DNA of 64,000 nt, from assembly GCA_936450465.1 (NCBI GenBank), contig OW388298.1, forward strand, positions 9,992,663 to 10,056,662. Direction: 5' to 3'. Position numbers and translations under genes: made by a program. Below are positions 41,146 through 52,892 of the stretch, in pieces. Origin of the DNA: Gibbula magus. Taxonomy: Eukaryota > Mollusca > Gastropoda > Trochida > Trochidae. The notes beneath the pieces are model-generated. The model was given only the letters and a program-made list of their open reading frames with translations, had not been told where the DNA came from and searched no databases. Position 1 is the first letter of the stretch; each line of letters opens with the position of its first letter.

Positions 41146-42780
41146 TAACGAACCAGTTTCACTCGTTTAAAAACTACAGGTTATTGTTGTGGATGACCAT
41201 CAAAACAGTTTATATGTGCAATTGTTCTTGGGAAAATAAAATAAATTCACTTACATGTAGAACATATAATGTTACCCTGATACGGTGCTTTACACCGCCA
41301 AATCGATAAAACAATTTAAGGTGTATACATCGTCAGAGGTTCATAAACAGCTTCACTCGTAAATAAATAAACCTTCTTCCTTATTCGATGAGATAAACAT
41401 GGTATTCTAAAAAAAAGTATTATGTATGTAATAAAGTACATGTAACTCGCTCGTGGAATATGCTGCAGTGTTGTATCTATCGCGGACTCGCGGACTCGAG
41501 AACTCGCGGACTATCTTAGTTTCAGCAGACAGTCTGCAATTTCAAACTTGGTCAAGTAATAAAAGTAAACCTCCTTACATGCAATGCTATGTTTTATTAA
41601 GGTCGTTTGGCATCCTCTATTAAGGAGAAACAGATGATGGTCAGAGTTGAAGGAGACCACGCCCCTCTTTACGACACGCCCCTTTTATGACTTAACCAGC
41701 TGAGTTGTAGTCAACAATACTAAGCGATAACTATTTATCATTACTGAAGTTACACGTACATCTTTGGGTGTGGCAATCAATGTAATAATAAGTATTATTC
41801 TTAAATAATCAATAATATTAATATATCACGCATGCGTAGTGTGTACTCAATATAAAGTACAGCTAAGTGTACAATTATTAATGCTATTATGAGCTTTTAG
41901 AAGTAGATTTACCTACCACAGGGCTTACTTATCGTGGTCGCAAACCTCAGGAGTGCGTTCAATATGTAACATCTAATGCTGATGACAACGTACATGTAGT
42001 TGACAGTTGACTTCCGTCCGGGCATTTCTTTGATTCTATTAGCTGTTGGTATATGACCTGTGGATCTCGATTATTAAAGGGACACTGCGTCGAGGATAAA
42101 AATGAGTCTCATCTTTATCTCATTTAGCTGATTAGAGTGTCTGCTAACGAGTTACGCTTCACTTCACTGTCTACATTCAGTAGCGTTTATTACCATTTTA
42201 CGTCAATTGTCTGAAAGTTGGTGTCTGTGACTTGTTAGCAGACATGTTAATCAGCATAGGTAGATACACATGATCTGATTTTTATTCTCGACGCGGTGTC
42301 ACCTTAGAGAGAAAGACTATTTCTGGAACGTTCATACAGACATATATATAGTCAATATAATAATATTCAAAATCTGCATAAGTATACTCAGCACTTGTTC
42401 TTCTTGGATTGACTTCTCCTGACTGTCCACTAATTCAACGTTGAATTTTAAAGTTAAAAAACGAAATAAATGAACTGTATTAGCGATTAAATTGATAAAT
42501 ATAAATAAATGACTATTTATATAGCGCCATATCCACAGGTCATATGTTCAAAGCTCTGTACACTCACTCTTGATGCTATATAGATAACCCATGATACCGA
42601 GGATATGGTACTTACCATGTCCGAGGTAGAATGGGTTATCAATATTATAAACCGTTTTTAAGTGTAAAACAGGCTTTTTACGTGTTATCGCGTTATATTG
42701 AGGATCCCTGGCGTTATATTTAGGATCCCTGGGTGATGTCAGCCGCGCTATATGAGTTTCTTTTGGACCGTGATATCTCG

Positions 42781-42862
42781 TCTGCCCCCTTAGCGCAGTA
42801 GTCAGAGGCGCTGACTCAGTAACTGCGGGTGATAGTGGATACGGGTTCGAGACGCACTTTCT
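42781..42862 (+). mobile_element. tRNA-like SINE head, degenerate
   Basis: GCCCCCTTAGCGCAGTAGTCAGAGGCG (A-box) and GGGTTCGAGACGC (B-box) match the plan of a tRNA, but the distance is stretched and the acceptor end does not pair. A mobile relic is more likely than a working tRNA gene. Confidence 0.45.
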
Positions 42863-43049
42863 GCAAATCATTTGCTGTACATATTCTGTCGTAAACTTAT
42901 GAAATTTTTCAAAATTAGTCTAAGTTAGTTTCTTCAGATCTTTACTTTCAAGCCGTCATCTAAACACATATATCAGAGTTTACAATCATTATAATTCCTT
43001 CTAACAGGGTTTACAAGTGTATGTGTAAACCCTCCTGGAGGGAATTACA

Positions 43050-43113
43050 AGGTTGTAAGTCCCTCGTACCGGGTGATACATGGTTGTAAGTCCCTCGTAT
43101 CGGGTGATACGGT
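43050..43113. repeat. Two-copy ~34-bp tandem
   Basis: GGTTGTAAGTCCCTCGTAC/TCGGGTGATAC occurs twice in direct succession. Confidence 0.7.
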
Positions 43114-43647
43114 TTAGAAAGGTCGTTTCAAGTATCACGTTATATGGCTGGTAGGTTGATAATATTATTTAGGAAATGTGTCTCCAAATTTGCTTTGTAA
43201 CATTTCACAAGATTAGCAAACTCTCATGTCAATTGGCAGAGCATTCCAGAGAGTAGCAACAGAGTTTTTAAAACTCGCCATCACAAACAATTATTTAAAA
43301 TATATTTACTATCATTTGAAAATGACCTCATGTCGGGTTCTACATGACAATAATTTTTAAACTTTGTACCGACTGCTTCTTCCGCTTCGCGTTTCCTGCT
43401 ATATAATGCACCCTCTCTATTACGGCATCCTCCTAGTGCGACTTCCCCTGTAACAGATATATACTAGTTTGGTCTCTAATGTATCCCAATCATATGAACT
43501 GTTCCCTCTAAACAGACGGCTTGATCAGTCATATCACATGTCATTTGAGAATAAATGCAAGCTTATCTTCTCGACTTTCAACTTTATATTTTATCAATAT
43601 ATGTTTCTTTTGTATGTGATCAGAAGCTTTACTTGTTCATGTTTCAG

Positions 43648-43716
43648 TCAGTAACATGGGTAAACCAGTCACAGAAAGCCAACTACTTTTTCTTGATGCA
43701 AGTGGGCAACTTTTCA
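43648..43716 (+). CDS. Receptor gene exon 1 (visible model)
   Basis: It follows ATGTTTCAG. The frame MGKPVTESQLLFLDASGQLF leads in phase 1 into GIDYALVRM of the next exon. In adhesion receptors the sequence just after the GPS has this look (FALLxDxSG). Another frame of the exon is also open but does not join the transmembrane frame. The donor lies at the start of a 53-bp tandem array. Confidence 0.65.
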
Positions 43717-46700
43717 GTAAGTATAATCCGGTCAAATATATAGATATTATCACTTATAGCAACTTTTCAGTAAGTATAATCCGGTCAAATATATAGTTAT
43801 TATCACTTATAGCAACTTTTCAGTAAGTATAATCCGGTCAAATATATAGTTATTATCACTTATAGCAACTTTTCAGTAAGTATAATCTGGTCAAATATAT
43901 AGATACTGTCACTTATAGCAACTTTTCAGTAAGTATAATCCGGTCAAATATATAGATACTGTCACTTATAGCAACTTTTCAGTAAGTATAATCCGGTCAA
44001 ATATATAGATACTATCACTTATAACAAATTTCCAAGGCATGCAAATGTAAATTTCGACATAGACTTCCCAAGGTAACCAAATGTTAATTTCGACAAAGAA
44101 TTTTCAAGGTAATAAAATGTAAATTTCGACATAGAATTTCCGGTAATCAAATGTAAATTTCGACATAGGAAAGCAAAACAGATCATATTTTTCGGCAGCA
44201 ACTGCTTTACTTAATAAAACTATTTATCGAAATATCTCTACCTCTCTTGCAAGTCAAATTAACGCCAGTTACAGTCACTGGCTAATTTAAGCTTTGCCGC
44301 ATTTTATTTGCTGGTGCTAATGTAGCGGCGCGCTGTCGCTGAACTTCATATTGCAAGCACAAAAGAGTTAATGAAATGCAGCAAGTCCTAAATTAACAAG
44401 TGGTGGAAACGATGCGTGTTATGACTTGCGGGGGAAGTTCTCTCTCTCTGCTCGAGCTGTCGAGGTTGTTCTAGTAATGAGTGTCCCCTCTAGTCCACAG
44501 ATGGAATCGACTACGCCCTGGTCAGGATGACGCTGACCGGATGTGGTCTGTCCATGGTCGGGACTATGCTCTCTCTCCTTCTCATCTGCTTCCTGCCGTA
44601 TGTATATAACTGTATTTGTACTTGTTGAATATTGTAAAATGCATTAAACTTGCATCTGTAATTGTGGTGTATTATACAAGATATTACACGTGTATGTTCA
44701 TTTTGGAGTATTCTTTAATGTGTTACATTTGTATTTGTACTTTCTGAATATTCTATAATGCATTGCACGTGTATTTGTAAATATGGAGCAATGTACAATG
44801 TATTACTCGTGTACATGTATTTGTACTTTCTGAATTATTGTATAATGTGTCACACGTGTTTTTGTACTTTTGGAGAATTGGGAAATATGTTACAGCTGTA
44901 AAATTCTATTTTTGATTATTCTATAACGTATTACACGTACTTTTGGTATGTTGTATAATGTATTAGATGTATTTCCACGTGTTGCATATAGCAGTACACA
45001 GTACCTGATAATGTGAGCACATAAAAAGTCGCAACATAGCACACCTACCTGGATGCGAACTCTTCTCGCTCGGGTGTTACCTGTCTTGTGGCTATGGATC
45101 TATAGATTGAGTTCGAATCCCAGTGGATGCACTATTTTGCGGATTTTGAACAGCGTCGATTTTAATCGGACTGATAGATTTAAGTACACAATTACAGACG
45201 ATTATCTTCTGTCAATGCACTGTCAGTAATGTAAATGACTTCAAAAGACGTCTACATTATTTGTATATCTATGTTTATGTTGTTTTACAGACTGAAGAGT
45301 GATGGTTTGTTCATCCTGGGGAACCAGTGCTTCTCGTTACTTCTCGCTCAACTCTCGTTCATCGCTGCAGAAAATACGTATCAGATCAAGGTACGTAACC
45401 TTAAAATACTGATGTGCCATGGATAATACGCTTATCTTTATAGTGAATTAACATATAAGTAAATATATTGTTCTCATTCTTTTGTTGGAATGGCGCGAAT
45501 TGAAAAGAATACAAAGGGTTTAAATTATTTAAATAAGATCAAATTAATCATCGCTGTTTGTTATTTTTTTTTAAAAGTGTGATCAATGCTGTTAATTACC
45601 TTTATACATCCTTTCTCAGTTCTTTCATTGTTGTGAATTGAGCTTTGACTTGAAAGATGCGACAGTTAAATTAACCCCCTCCCTGCAGGTGATGTGTAAA
45701 CTGTCCACTGCTGTCCTGCACTACTTCTTCTTGACCATCCACTTCTGGTCACTCGCCTACTCTCTCCACCTCGTGCTCAAGGTCAGTTCACTGCCTCCCA
45801 GACCAGCGGTCACTTTGCAGATTTGTACATAGTTACTGTACATATTGATGTATCCATAAACCAATTTAAATACTGCCTTGGGTTAAAGTCCAATGCAGTC
45901 TCAATACATTGAGACTCTTATTTAGCTGCCCTACATGTATTGTATAATGTAGTGCAACTAATTAAGTAAAATTGAGTCTTAAACAAATTCTATTTTAATA
46001 TATTCTTTACTTATGTGAAAATTTTATGAACATGCGATCAAAAACGTGAAAATGTGTTCACATGTCCATGACATGAGTTGATGAAACATTGCGTATGTGA
46101 ACGTTATGTTATGGAAAGGAAAAATAAGGTTAATGTTTTAGAGAAACAAAACGTGTTTGAATGTTATTCCATGGAAAGGAAAAATAAGGCTAATGTGTTC
46201 GAGAAACAAAACGTGTGTGAATGTGATGCCATGGAAAGGAAAAATAAGGCTAACGTTTTAGAGAAACAAAACGCGTGTGAATGTGATGCCATGGATAGGA
46301 GAAACAAGGCTAATGTGTTCGAGAAACAAAACGTGTGTGAATGTTATGCCTTAGAAAGGAGACGTACCGTGTAATAAGAAATCAATGTGATGTATGCCTG
46401 CAGGCAAAGCGGTGGCGGATCACAGAGCGAGTGCGTGCACGCAGTATCTTCCTGTTCGTGGGCTGGGTGATGCCTGCAAGCATTGTTCTACTCACAGCCG
46501 TCATCAGGGGAGACTCATACGGCAACGATGCCTTGTAAGTGATTTCCATGGACAATTAGTTTAGGGATATATGAATTATTTAAATTATAAATGATCGGTA
46601 TATTAATTTATAAAACGGTATATCAATTGATACGCTGATGAAAGATCAATCCTAAAAAAATCCCATATTCCTAACTCAGTTTTTCCAGTAAACATTGATA

Positions 46701-49236
46701 CTGATTTGCCTTACATGTAATACTTTTTCTACTTAACGAAATCATTGATTTGGTATCAAACGAACGGATTTGAAACAAAAATGTTTCTCAAATATGAGAA
46801 CACGTGTTTGATATGGAGATAAGTTTAGTCAGTATACACTGTATACATCACACTGTATGCATATAAACCTAATGTATCTTCCATTCGCTTAATATATCAC
46901 AATTGATAAATCTGTCCAAACATCCACTGGTTGCATAGCAGATATCCTTGAAATCATTTCGTTTTTTAAAGCTTTCTTCGATGTAAAAACAACTCTCAGA
47001 AGTCACGCTTTCTAATTCATGCGATATGAGCATTATCTACATTGTTTCTAGTTCGTTTATTTCCTTTGACTTACATTTAAACTAATGGCCAATTCAGCAT
47101 TCTATGATACTGATCTTATTGATATTTAGAAACACAACCACCTCCATCCATAGTTTATTTCTAATCCCAGATGCTGGCTGTCTGAACAAAAGAAAACTCG
47201 CTGGGCTTTCGTGGGTCCTGTCTGTGTCTTACTCGTGGTGAGTGGTCTCTTCACATCTTCTTTTTTCATTTCAAATAATTAAGAACATGTAGAATCAGGA
47301 CATATCAAATAATGCAACATGTATGTGTGCAACTCCGCCAAGCAAGGCGTAACTAGTCCTACTCTCCATCACTGGCTAATTTAAGTTAGACAGTGATGGA
47401 AACTGACGCGAGTTATGCCTTGCTTGGAAAAATTGATCTTTGGGTTTCTTTCAGTTTGTGTTGTTTGGGTAAGAATATGAAACTTAATCTCAGAATGAAA
47501 ACAGTGTATTAATCATAAAAGTTTCTTTAAAGGTAAATGCAATTTTGGAGCTGAATTGTATTCGTTTTCTGAAATTTAATTAGTGCAAATTTGTTGCAGA
47601 TCAACTTCGGAGTAATGTTGGCAATGATGTTCACACGACTTGTCCTCGACATAAGCAAAGACGTCAGTCCTGGCAAGAAGATAAAGTAAGAGGGACCTCG
47701 TGTTTGATAATAGGGATTGCATATGTTATTCTTTAACTTGGATGTATGCTGGACAGGTTGTGCTGCAGTAAAATACCAAGTGTAATGTAAGCAAACGTAA
47801 GCTGCGAAATGGAGAAGGATATTAGGTATTTATGTGTAAAGTGTATGGGTAATTTTCGTTTATAAGGCTACTTGGGTTATTTATGTGTCATTTGTTTGCT
47901 ATCGGTACAGGCACCTCTACACCGGTATGTATCACTCTTGGGATAAATAAAACTGGTAAACCATAGAACAACCAACTCCTAAATGTCACTCGAAGACGAT
48001 AGGCTATTAAGTCTCAGGCATCACATCCAACGAAGTCTTGGGTTTCAAAACTATCAAACCCGAGCGTGATGTTTCCTATATCGTATACATTTGTACACTA
48101 TTTGTCCTCCAGACACCAGTTCATGACGGCGGTGTCCCTGATCCCGGTTCTGTCCCTCACCTGGGTGTTCGGCGTCCCCTCCTCCTCCCTCAACACCGGC
48201 TTCATCTACCTGTTCGTCCTCTTCAACTCCTCACAGGTGAGTAACACAGAATTACAGGTGTGTCAGAGCAAAGGCCAAGTTAAGCGCAAATATGTTCCGC
48301 AACGGAGAACGATTTGTTTTCACTATGTGAGAATGTAGTGTTCGCACCTCGGGAAAACTGGTCGCCCATCTCTGTTGCGGAACATATTTGCGCTAAACTT
48401 GGCCTGTGGTCAGAGCGTTCAGAAACTCAGGTAACTGGTCATAATATATAATTCAATTACTGACAGGTGATTTGGTCAATACCTATTTCATTGGCTCAAG
48501 AAGACAACAATAACGGGTATTTTAATATTCAAGGCTCCTACAAATGTCCTGATTGTCTTCTGAGCATTTGCCTCGTAACGCTACCATCTGGTTACTGGTC
48601 GCTGTTTATAGCATGTGTTTTGTCAGCCAATGAAAGAAATGTGATGGTCTTATCATCCGAGCACTGCCAATATTTCTGTATGTCTCTCTCCACTTTCCAC
48701 TTTCCTTATAGATGAATTAATTATCGGGGTTTTGGATATTCTTTGGAACCCATTTCGATTCCGATGATGCATACATCCCGTTTTAATGAGATACGAGGTC
48801 TTTGGATTAACAACTGCTTTATTGCAGTAGTGCGACGTTTCGATGTAGATATTAATGCTATCAAACAGAAACTGTTGAACTTATCCTACGCCTATGCGCA
48901 TATATTTTGAGCTTAGGGCGTAATATTGAAAAAAATATCTGGCAATCTCACCATCCCTCCTCGTTATTGATGAATTGCCGGAGCTTCAGGGTACTTGGTA
49001 CCCATATCGATTCAAATAATGCTTACATCCCGTGTTCTATTCTGTTCCAGGGCTTCTGGATCTTCCTGGGTCACATGATGGGAAGCCAGCAGATCCGGGC
49101 ACTTCTCTTCAAGAAGCCGCTCCAGGAGGGGGAGGTGATGAAGAGCGAGGCGAGTGATGAGTGTGAAGTAACCGACAACACAGAATCGTCGCAAGTTATT
49201 GTAATCCCCCTCGGTCCGAACACACGTAAAGGGTGA
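43656..49236 (+). CDS. Adhesion-type seven-transmembrane receptor, nine exons, short N-terminus
   Basis: Coding segments: 43656-43716, 44501-44597, 45291-45390, 45689-45781, 46404-46534, 47171-47237, 47600-47685, 48113-48236, 49051-49236. All junctions are GT-AG and in phase, giving 314 residues. The core is class B2 (adhesion) in type. TM1 holds ALVRMTLTGCGLSMVGT, TM2 ILGNQCFSLLLAQLSFIAAE. TM3 starts with conserved Cys89 (CKLSTAVLHYFFLTIHFW). TM4 holds FVGWVMPASIVLL. Loop 2 has Cys162 (CWLS), expected to bond to Cys89. TM5 is split over two exons. TM6 has the SLTWVFG block (Trp229), and TM7 ends FVLFNSSQGFWIF. The tail of about 50 residues is acidic. The start ATG has a strong context (AACATGG). 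No GPS cleavage motif or extracellular domain was found upstream, so either a remote exon is missing or this is a short receptor. Confidence 0.85.
43706..44024. repeat. 53-bp tandem array containing the exon 1 splice donor
   Basis: Six copies start at 43706, 43759, 43812, 43865, 43918 and 43971. Each begins GCAACTTTTCAGTAAGTATAATC, so each repeats the exon end and the GTAAGT donor. The array ends in ATAACAAATTTCC. Confidence 0.92.
44031..44170. repeat. ~42-bp tandem array
   Basis: About four copies of a unit with CAAGGTAACCAAATG and TAAATTTCGACATAGA, directly after the 53-bp array. Confidence 0.8.
44501..44597 (+). CDS. Receptor gene exon 2, TM1
   Basis: It follows TAGTCCACAG and ends CTGCC|GTATGT, phase 1 to 2. 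It encodes the first transmembrane helix. Confidence 0.82.
45291..45390 (+). CDS. Receptor gene exon 3, TM2
   Basis: It follows GTTGTTTTACAG and ends ATCAAG|GTACGT, phase 2 to 0. Confidence 0.82.
45689..45781 (+). CDS. Receptor gene exon 4, TM3
   Basis: It follows CCCTGCAG and ends CTCAAG|GTCAGT, phase 0 to 0. It carries the conserved cysteine and HYFFL. Confidence 0.85.
46089..46368. repeat. 60-bp minisatellite in receptor intron 4
   Basis: Nearly five copies of a unit containing ATGGAAAGGAAAAATAAGGC and GAGAAACAAAACGTGTGTGAATG. The period is a multiple of three, so a 98-codon frame is open by construction. No splice sites or start context suggest it is coding. Confidence 0.88.
46404..46534 (+). 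CDS. Receptor gene exon 5, TM4
   Basis: It follows TGCCTGCAG and ends GCCTT|GTAAGT, phase 0 to 2. A basic intracellular loop (AKRWRITERVRARS) precedes TM4. Confidence 0.82.
47171..47237 (+). CDS. Receptor gene exon 6, loop 2 and TM5 start
   Basis: It follows CTAATCCCAG and ends CTCGTG|GTGAGT, phase 2 to 0. It contains CWLS and TRWAFVGPVCVLLV. Confidence 0.85.
47336..47429. repeat. Fold-back sequence in receptor intron 6
   Basis: CCAAGCAAGGCGTAACT pairs with the GAGTTATGCCTTGCTTGG stretch, and CCATCACTG with CAGTGATGG inside it. A diverged relative is at 44265-44430. Confidence 0.7.
47600..47685 (+). CDS. Receptor gene exon 7, TM5 end
   Basis: It follows TTTGTTGCAG and ends ATAAA|GTAAGA, phase 0 to 2. 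It encodes INFGVMLAMMFTRLVLD and a lysine-rich loop. Confidence 0.82.
48113..48236 (+). CDS. Receptor gene exon 8, TM6-TM7
   Basis: It follows TTTGTCCTCCAG and ends TCACAG|GTGAGT, phase 2 to 0. LSLTWVFGVP and FIYLFVLFNSSQ are typical of adhesion receptors. Confidence 0.87.
48264..48410. repeat. Inverted repeat in receptor intron 8
   Basis: AGGCCAAGTTAAGCGCAAAT...GTTCCGCAACGGA pairs with TGTTGCGGAACATATTTGCG...AACTTGGCCT. Arms are about 33 bp with a loop of about 70 bp. Confidence 0.75.
49051..49236 (+). CDS. Receptor gene exon 9, helix 8 and tail
   Basis: It follows TCTGTTCCAG. GFWIFLGHMMGSQQIRALLF is the end of TM7 and helix 8. An acidic, serine-rich tail follows to the TGA at 49234-49236. 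Confidence 0.85.
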   Translation, partial: GFWIFLGHMMGSQQIRALLFKKPLQEGEVMKSEASDECEVTDNTESSQVIVIPLGPNTRKG

Positions 49237-50700
49237 ATAACTCATGTTGTTCTTACATACAGTAGAATAGATTCTTTATAGGCACATTGCCATTGTCGAA
49301 ACATACGTAGAGTGGAATAGAACTTTATAGGCACATTGCCATTGTCTTATTCTGAAGGGATGACTTTATACGGTACTTTAACTTCTGAACACAACGCAAA
49401 ATTAGGCGCTTTGCAATGGTCGTATTCGGAATGGATGGAAGTAATGTTTATTTATTTAAAATGAAATTGCCAGTCGGGTGATTATGTCTGACTATTCTTT
49501 AGTTAATTGAATTTTTAGAAGTTTTTTTGCATTTTGCAATGTGTTTCATCTTTTCTTAAAAATTAGCTCAACCAACGCATTTGCTCAATCGGTTTACAGT
49601 TAGACAAAACGATTACTTGACTTTCGAATTCTTACTAAGACCAATAATCAACTTCTTGGACACCGCATTTAAAGAAAAGGTCGTATCAGAGTACCGGCCA
49701 TTTTGTTTTTGTGCATTGCGCAAAATGAGAAAAAAACTTTGTAAAAATGATTGATAGAAAATTCCAACGTAACAAATAATACATCATCATAATGATCAAT
49801 GTATTGTGATTTCCTAACAAAGCTTTCCAGACTCACTTCTTATTGGTTTTATGTTTGAATGACTCTGCGCTGTTCTTTGTCAAATTGTCAAATCTAAAGT
49901 CATCAAACTATTACCCTCAGTAATACTTTAAAGGCTTACGAGTAAGATAGTGGTTTCCCCACGTATGGCCAATGGCAATGTGCCTTTAAAACATCAACGA
50001 CATTTATACATACACAGACATCGTGCTCCATCTGGCCATCTTGAATTGTATTCACAAGGCTGTAATCCCCTGCTACATCATAATATATATATGATGATAT
50101 ATGATGGAGCAGAATGATACATTAAGGGAGGATTACTTTGTACAAACGAAATTATAAGTAAAAAGTTTGTGGAGAAAATGTTTTACACAGACAGCAATGA
50201 CGACGGGCAAGGAGATTGCAATGATTTGCCCTTCTGAGTTACCGGTTCCAAATGAACGCATTTATTTTAAATATTTTATTGTGACTATACTGTTTATTAC
50301 ATTACTGTGAAAGAAATTATGTGTATCCTTATACTGAGCCATTGTCCAAATGCTCTTTGAAGAGGAGAGTCGTCCGTTATAGACGAATATAGAATATTAA
50401 GAAAGTATGTATTGCAATGTATATCTTGTTAGATAGAAATTGGGTGTGTTCCATGACCACATTCGTAAACTTGATCATAATATATTTTCTTTACGGTTAG
50501 TGAAATGAGGAGATATTTTTCAGAATGTAAGCATTTAAATGCTTATATAATTTGTCTATCATATCGGATATCACATTTGGATATTTTCATTTTATTTGTC
50601 TCATTTACAAAAACTGGTTATCATAAAATACAAACAATAAATGACGTGCGGTGCCCTTATATTATTATTAAGCCTTAAACGACGCTGAATACTATTGTTA
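49237..50700. other. Probable 3' untranslated region and flank of the receptor gene
   Basis: AATAAA at about 50636 is a possible polyadenylation signal. A dispersed repeat related to 38.84 kb lies at 49668-49945. No further exon was identified. Confidence 0.35.
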
Positions 50701-50738
50701 CAATGGAATCATGCTTATTATAAGATAATAAGGTTATC

Positions 50739-50758
50739 GACAGACAGACAGACAGACG
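50739..50758. repeat. Short (CAGA)n microsatellite
   Basis: About five units of CAGA. Confidence 0.85.
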
Positions 50759-50759
50759 G

Positions 50760-52530
50760 AATTTATTCAGATTTAAGGCCTTTGTCTTGAACTACTTTGA
50801 GAACTATTTATAATGCGGACAATCAATTGCGTACTTTACATAATTTGAAATACTTTAACAACGATTTGCTCAAGGTACCTTGTGTTTTGGTAGATACAGA
50901 TTTAGGAACTTGTTGAGAGTTGATGGAGAGTTGATCTGGAAAACAGAGTTGTCGTTCTTGGTTGAACCTGCCACATGCAATAGTATATACATTACATATT
51001 AATTCACAACGAGGGATATTTTTTAACGCATATCGATAACTGTATTGGTAGAATTGTAGAGTAAGTCGATGTTTCACAAAAGTAGTATCTTCAACGAGAG
51101 TGTAAAATGAAAATGTAATTGAAAGTTAAAAGTCATGTAATTTTTTTTTTTAAACCGGATAAGTTATAATATGGGGTTCATGCATATGTGGGACCTGAAT
51201 GTGAGAAAATAGTCAGTGTGCAATTTATGACTGAACATAGTTGATCGCAATAAACCCTCATTACGCTCGTGCACTTCTCGTGTATGCTCATCTTGTTTGA
51301 CGATGGATATATCTATGGACTCTAATCACCTTATTAATATTTCAAGTTGTCTTTAATTAATATTAACTGAAACCATATGTAGATTATAAACCAAGAAATT
51401 AAATCTGCTAAACATAAATTTAAATCTGTTTGAATCCTAATACCATTTAAGATCTATCAATTGATTAAAATATTTCAAGTGAACTTCGGCAAACTATTGT
51501 CATTTATACGTTTTATACAGATACATATTCTTCGGATCAATAAATATCAATAATATCCAATGAATATCCATTCCATTCATGCTTGAACTAATATACAGGG
51601 AAAAGTCACAACTATTTAATACGATTTGAAATACTTGCCATTTAGAAAGTGAACAAATATAACATGGTTCGAAAACCGCATTGGACTCGGCCCGAAAATG
51701 TTTACTATTGAAGGTAGTGTTATCCCAAAACCCATGTTATGTTCAATACGATTAAATAAATATTTAGATATTTAACAACATTGTCATGTGCAGAGAAGTC
51801 ATAACGTTTAGTAAATATGTACATGTGTTGTTAAAATAGCTGCATGTTCTTAAGAATCATCCCAAAACGTCTATCTAATGTGAACAGAAGTCAAACAGCA
51901 CTAAGCAGTGCAGTCAGCTTTCTGGGAGATATTGTGCAGTGTAACACTGTGACAGTGATGTAAATATTACCTGTTTCAATTTATAATTTGTACCAAATTG
52001 GAGGATAAATAAATAAAGTATTATATTTAATAATATATAAATGATAAAATTTAAAATCGATTCCGTCTCATCATTTCAGATGATGGAGATATGCATGGAC
52101 CCGAACTATCCAATCAAAATGTCCCGATGTCATCATCTGACAGCGGAGTTAAACATTGTCATCAGTGCATCCGGGGACTTCTCTAAGTGTACAGCCACTT
52201 ACAACAAGTTCTGAACATTTCCTCTTAAATATCCTCAACTAATGAGTGGAAGTATCTGATTTGCTTTTAAAAAGATAAAAACACAGACATTGACACAAGG
52301 CAGTTTAGCAGATTTTGAAAATGTTTTATAACTAATTAAAATCAAAATAAGAGTAATTTACCTATTAGTACTAGTCATTTATTCAAAACGGTGTCTTCCA
52401 TAATCGATAATTGGTCTAAAATTCTGATATAATTTGATATTTAATTGAGACGCCCCCGAAATACAAAAAAAATGTGATCTTCTGATAACGTATGCAACAA
52501 TATTTCTTCTAGTGAGAAGGGAAGGGTATT
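50760..52530. other. AT-rich DNA with one possible terminal exon
   Basis: At 52080 an acceptor-like CATCATTTCAG precedes a 44-codon open stretch ending at a TGA at 52214 (it starts MMEICMDPNYPIKM and includes three cysteines). Another phase also stays open for about 35 codons. I cannot link either to a gene. Confidence 0.25.
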
Positions 52531-52532
52531 TC

Positions 52533-52892
52533 TTAAAGGGGCAGTAGCACGTTTTATGCAAATTGTATTTTTTCAAATTTCCCATTTATATTGATAGTTT
52601 ATGTAATGTATATTTACTTTAGAGGGCAAAGCATTTTATTAATTTGATTTAATTTAATTTTTATTTTATTTAGATAATAACGGTGTTGCGTATAGAGCAA
52701 ACATTGCATTGCGGTCATTTTATCGTGAACACGTTTTATTATTTCGAATGACTAAAACTATTCCCATGGCTTTACGGAACCATTAACACTTGATTTTCCG
52801 AAGAGAGAAGGGTGTTTTACTATTGGTGACATTATTTTTTAAATATATTTCATGGACTTATTTGAGCGAAAAACGTGCTACTGCCCCTTTAA
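52533..52892 (-). mobile_element. TTAA-flanked MITE, copy 3
   Basis: TTAA-AGGGGCAGTAGCACGTTTT and AAAACGTGCTACTGCCCCT-TTAA bound the copy. The interior runs opposite to copies 1 and 2. Confidence 0.88.

Noticed and set aside
42781..42862. tRNA gene, methionine-like
   Set aside because: The acceptor ends do not pair and the distance between boxes is too long; treated as a SINE relic.
43648..43716. Alternative frame of receptor exon 1 (SVTWVNQSQKANYFFLM)
   Set aside because: In this phase the next exon stops after nine codons; only the MGKPVTES phase continues into the transmembrane core.
43706..44024. CRISPR array
   Set aside because: The 53-bp units are directly adjacent without unique spacers, and the context is eukaryotic.
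45050..45140. tRNA-like B-box (GAGTTCGAATCCC)
   Set aside because: No convincing A-box or acceptor stem was found; only a weak SINE hint.
46078..46374. 98-codon repeat protein
   Set aside because: It is an intronic minisatellite with a period divisible by three and no supporting signals.
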